Shown here: one piece after another, positions 47,679 through 50,059 of the stretch
How positions within the stretch are numbered: the first letter of the stretch is position 1
Layout: the number at the start of each line of letters is the position of its first letter
Assembly (NCBI GenBank): GCA_030149175.1
Contig: JASBSA010000025.1
Span: 1-50,059 of the forward strand
Direction: 5' to 3'
DNA length: 50,059 bases
DNA from: Winogradskyella sp.
GTDB taxonomy: Bacteria > Bacteroidota > Bacteroidia > Flavobacteriales > Flavobacteriaceae
Made by a program: the position numbers and the translations under genes
Notes under the pieces: generated by a model
Database searches by the model: none
Told to the model about the DNA's origin: nothing
What the model saw: the letters and a program-made list of their open reading frames with translations, nothing else

Positions 47679-48920
47679 ATGTTTTCATTAGCTAGAGAAA
47701 ATGTAAAAATTGCTTTTGGCTCTATAAAAAGCCAGTTACTTCGTACCATTTTAACGGTTTTAATCATCGCTATTGGTATTATGGCCTTAGTAGGTATTCT
47801 AAGTGGTGTATCGGCTTTAGAAAATACTATTTCTAGCAATTTTTCGTCAATGGGTGCCAATACCTTTAATTTTCAACGTTACGAGTTTAGAGCGCAACGC
47901 CAAAGTAGTAGAGAGCGTCAAAAAGTTAATCCTGTTATAAGCTACAGAAACGTTAAAGATTTTATTGATAGCTATGACTATCCGTATACCAAAGTTGCGG
48001 TATCTTTCTATGGTTCTGCAACGTCTGAAGTAAAATATGAGAATGAAAAAACAGACCCTGAAGTTGCGGTTATTGGCTCTAATGAGCACTTTATTGAAAA
48101 CTCTGGATTAGAAATAGAAAATGGTCGCTCAATGAATTTTGCAGATGTAGAAAATAATAATGCTGTTTGCGTTATTGGTAGTGACCTACAAAAGGCACTG
48201 TTTCCTGATGAAAACCCAATAGACAAAACGATAAGTGTTAGAGGCTCAAAATTTAAGGTTATTGGTGTTTTAAAAGAAAAAGGATCTACGTTTGGCAACA
48301 ATCAGGATTTAAGAGTCATTATGCCTATTCAGAAAGCGCGATCTATTTTTACAAATCCAAACATCAATTATACACTTAGCGTTAAAGTGGATAAAACTGA
48401 TATGCTAGAAGGCGCACAAGATGACGCTATTATAACCTTTAGAAATGTGCGCGGACTTAACCCTATAGAAGAAAATAATTTTGGCATAGAACGCAGTGAA
48501 GACCTTATAAACCGTGTAGCAGAGAATACTAACACACTTTACATTGCTGCTTGGGTAATTAGTATTATTACCATTTTTGGTTCTACTATTGCCCTAATGA
48601 ATATTATGTTGGTTTCAGTTAGTGAACGTACCAGAGAGATTGGTGTGCGTAAGGCTTTAGGTGCCAAACGAAAAACTATAGCTTTTCAATTTTTTATGGA
48701 AACCATTATTATTGGTCAGCTTGGTGGTATTTTGGGTATAATCCTAGGCATACTAATTGGTTGGGGAGTTGCAGCCGGTTTTAAGTTAGAATTTTCAACA
48801 CCTTGGGTAGCTATGATTTGGGCTACAAGTATCGCCTTTATAGTCGCTATTATTTCTGGGTTGTATCCTGCTACAAAAGCGGCAAAATTAGACCCTATTG
48901 AGTCACTTAGATATGAATAA
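47679..48920 (+). CDS. ABC transporter permease, MacB/FtsX-like
   Basis: N-terminal TM and MacB periplasmic core-like domain; IALMNIMLVSVSERTREIGVRKALGAKRKTIAFQFFMETIIIGQLGGILGIILG; PATKAAKLDPIESLRYE. Confidence 0.95.
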   Translation: MFSLARENVKIAFGSIKSQLLRTILTVLIIAIGIMALVGILSGVSALENTISSNFSSMGANTFNFQRYEFRAQRQSSRERQKVNPVISYRNVKDFIDSYDYPYTKVAVSFYGSATSEVKYENEKTDPEVAVIGSNEHFIENSGLEIENGRSMNFADVENNNAVCVIGSDLQKALFPDENPIDKTISVRGSKFKVIGVLKEKGSTFGNNQDLRVIMPIQKARSIFTNPNINYTLSVKVDKTDMLEGAQDDAIITFRNVRGLNPIEENNFGIERSEDLINRVAENTNTLYIAAWVISIITIFGSTIALMNIMLVSVSERTREIGVRKALGAKRKTIAFQFFMETIIIGQLGGILGIILGILIGWGVAAGFKLEFSTPWVAMIWATSIAFIVAIISGLYPATKAAKLDPIESLRYE

Positions 48921-48921
48921 A

Positions 48922-48944
48922 ATTACTGCGAAAGCAGGAATCTC
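48922..48944. repeat. Short REP-like repeat copy 2
   Basis: ATTACTGCGAAAGCAGGAATCTC with CTGC-gaaa-GCAG hairpin. Confidence 0.5.
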
Positions 48945-48959
48945 CTCATCGCTTAGAAA

Positions 48960-49433
48960 TTAGTTCCTGATTAACTTTTCAAAATATTGAAATAATTCTC
49001 CTTTAGTAATATTAGCTCCTTGCTGAATTAACTTAAAAATATCCTGATGCTTATCGTCTGAGTAGTCTTTCTTAGCGTTGAAAAATTCAATATCATCAGA
49101 CAATAAATTATCTCTCAACCACTGAAACCCTTCTTTTGTAGTTAAATCTGCCTTATCTTCCTTTAACTTGATGGCGATTAGGTGCATGTCATTTTCTCTA
49201 CACTTAAAAAGATGTATTTGATTTGAAGAAATATGCTCTAGGTATTCTACCTTACTCAATACACCATACCATACCAAGTCGCTAAACACATCTAATTCTT
49301 GCTCTGCTGCTTCAGGTTTATTTGTCTTAATATCTTCCCACTCATCTGCAGTAATAGACTGTGTTGCCAAGAAATTAATAAACTCTTGGTGTAACTCTTC
49401 AAATTGTTCTTTTGTTAATCTTGTGTATTTCAT
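48960..49433 (-). CDS. DUF6495-like hypothetical protein
   Basis: MKYTRLTKEQFEELHQEFINFLATQSITADEWEDIK...AEQELDVFSDLVWYGVLSKVEYLEHIS resembles DUF6495 from memory. Confidence 0.7.
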   Translation of the reverse strand: MKYTRLTKEQFEELHQEFINFLATQSITADEWEDIKTNKPEAAEQELDVFSDLVWYGVLSKVEYLEHISSNQIHLFKCRENDMHLIAIKLKEDKADLTTKEGFQWLRDNLLSDDIEFFNAKKDYSDDKHQDIFKLIQQGANITKGELFQYFEKLIRN

Positions 49434-49438
49434 TAGAA

Positions 49439-50059
49439 TTATTGGTTTATTGCTTTATGCGCTTCAAAAGGTCTGTCTGTGGCTAAAATATCTGCACCAA
49501 GTTTTATCCAACTTAAATACATATCGTCACCTCTTGCTTCTGCTTGTCTATCCAAGTTACCAAGTGTGCCTAAAATGCAAACTATATTTTCATTATGAAG
49601 TCTTTGATATAAAGATTTGTCAGACAAACGAGTACCTGTAAAAGCAAGCATGTTTTCGGTAGGTATTTCGGTTTTCAATAATTTATCAAATTCTTCATCG
49701 TTTCTTGCTGAAACCGAAAGTAATAAACCTGGAGCTAATCTATATGCCGATTTAGCTTGCTCAACATCATAAGTTATAATAATGCTTATATCTTTTGCAT
49801 TAGCCAATTCAATAGCTTTTATAACATCTTCTTGACTAACACTTCGCTTAATATCTATTGTTAAAATAACATTGTTATCCCTACTCCATTTTAGAACCTC
49901 TGAAAATAAAGGAATTTTATATTTGGTCTGGTTTCCGTAATCATCTACCAGATTATAACTATTTAATTCATTATAAGTAAGGTTTTTTACCAAACCACTT
50001 CCTGTTGTAGTTCTATCTATAGAATTGTCATGCATTAAGACTAATTTTCCATCTTTGGT
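49439..50059 (-). CDS. Glycerophosphodiester phosphodiesterase family protein, partial (5' end beyond window)
   Basis: Open frame to window end reads ..TKDGKLVLMHDNSIDRTTTGSGLVKNLTYNEL..., the canonical GDPD HDxxxxRTT motif; ILATDRP near C-terminus. Confidence 0.92.
   Translation of the reverse strand, partial: TKDGKLVLMHDNSIDRTTTGSGLVKNLTYNELNSYNLVDDYGNQTKYKIPLFSEVLKWSRDNNVILTIDIKRSVSQEDVIKAIELANAKDISIIITYDVEQAKSAYRLAPGLLLSVSARNDEEFDKLLKTEIPTENMLAFTGTRLSDKSLYQRLHNENIVCILGTLGNLDRQAEARGDDMYLSWIKLGADILATDRPFEAHKAINQ

Overview
AT-rich Bacteroidota (Flavobacteriia-type) DNA with four parts. (1) ~1-7.9 kb: accessory-looking region with a DUF6090-like ORF, a ~126-bp imperfect palindrome (attC/MITE-like), an unlisted C-terminal fragment of a GLPGLI-family gene, a TolB-like/TPR/AraC-type regulator, two SxxK serine hydrolases, an NmrA-type SDR and a CatB/Vat-like acetyltransferase. 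It ends at a 3' tRNA fragment (anticodon loop to acceptor) that looks like an att scar. (2) ~8.1-35.1 kb: a polysaccharide utilisation locus (PUL) on the minus strand with SusC/SusD, a tandem LamG-like surface lipoprotein, two PF10091/GH144-like proteins, two GH3, GH2, GH43-like, a sulfatase, two esterase-type hydrolases, an EEP-family phosphodiesterase and an MFS sugar porter, next to a Y_Y_Y/LuxR SusR-like regulator. (3) ~35.3-45.8 kb: two very large secreted T9SS-type proteins (one a complete M14 carboxypeptidase) sharing a promoter-proximal motif. (4) ~45.8-50.06 kb: hisS with an apparently inserted segment, an ABC permease, a DUF6495-like protein and a partial GDPD. Best leads: the tRNA scar, a conserved regulatory block upstream of two island genes, 11-bp-phased TGACGTAGT repeats before susC, a 36-bp perfect palindrome inside the PUL operon, the shared T9SS promoter motif, the HisRS insertion, and a PUL gene set compatible with substituted beta-1,2-glucan. 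Family names come from reading motifs by eye; no database search was run.
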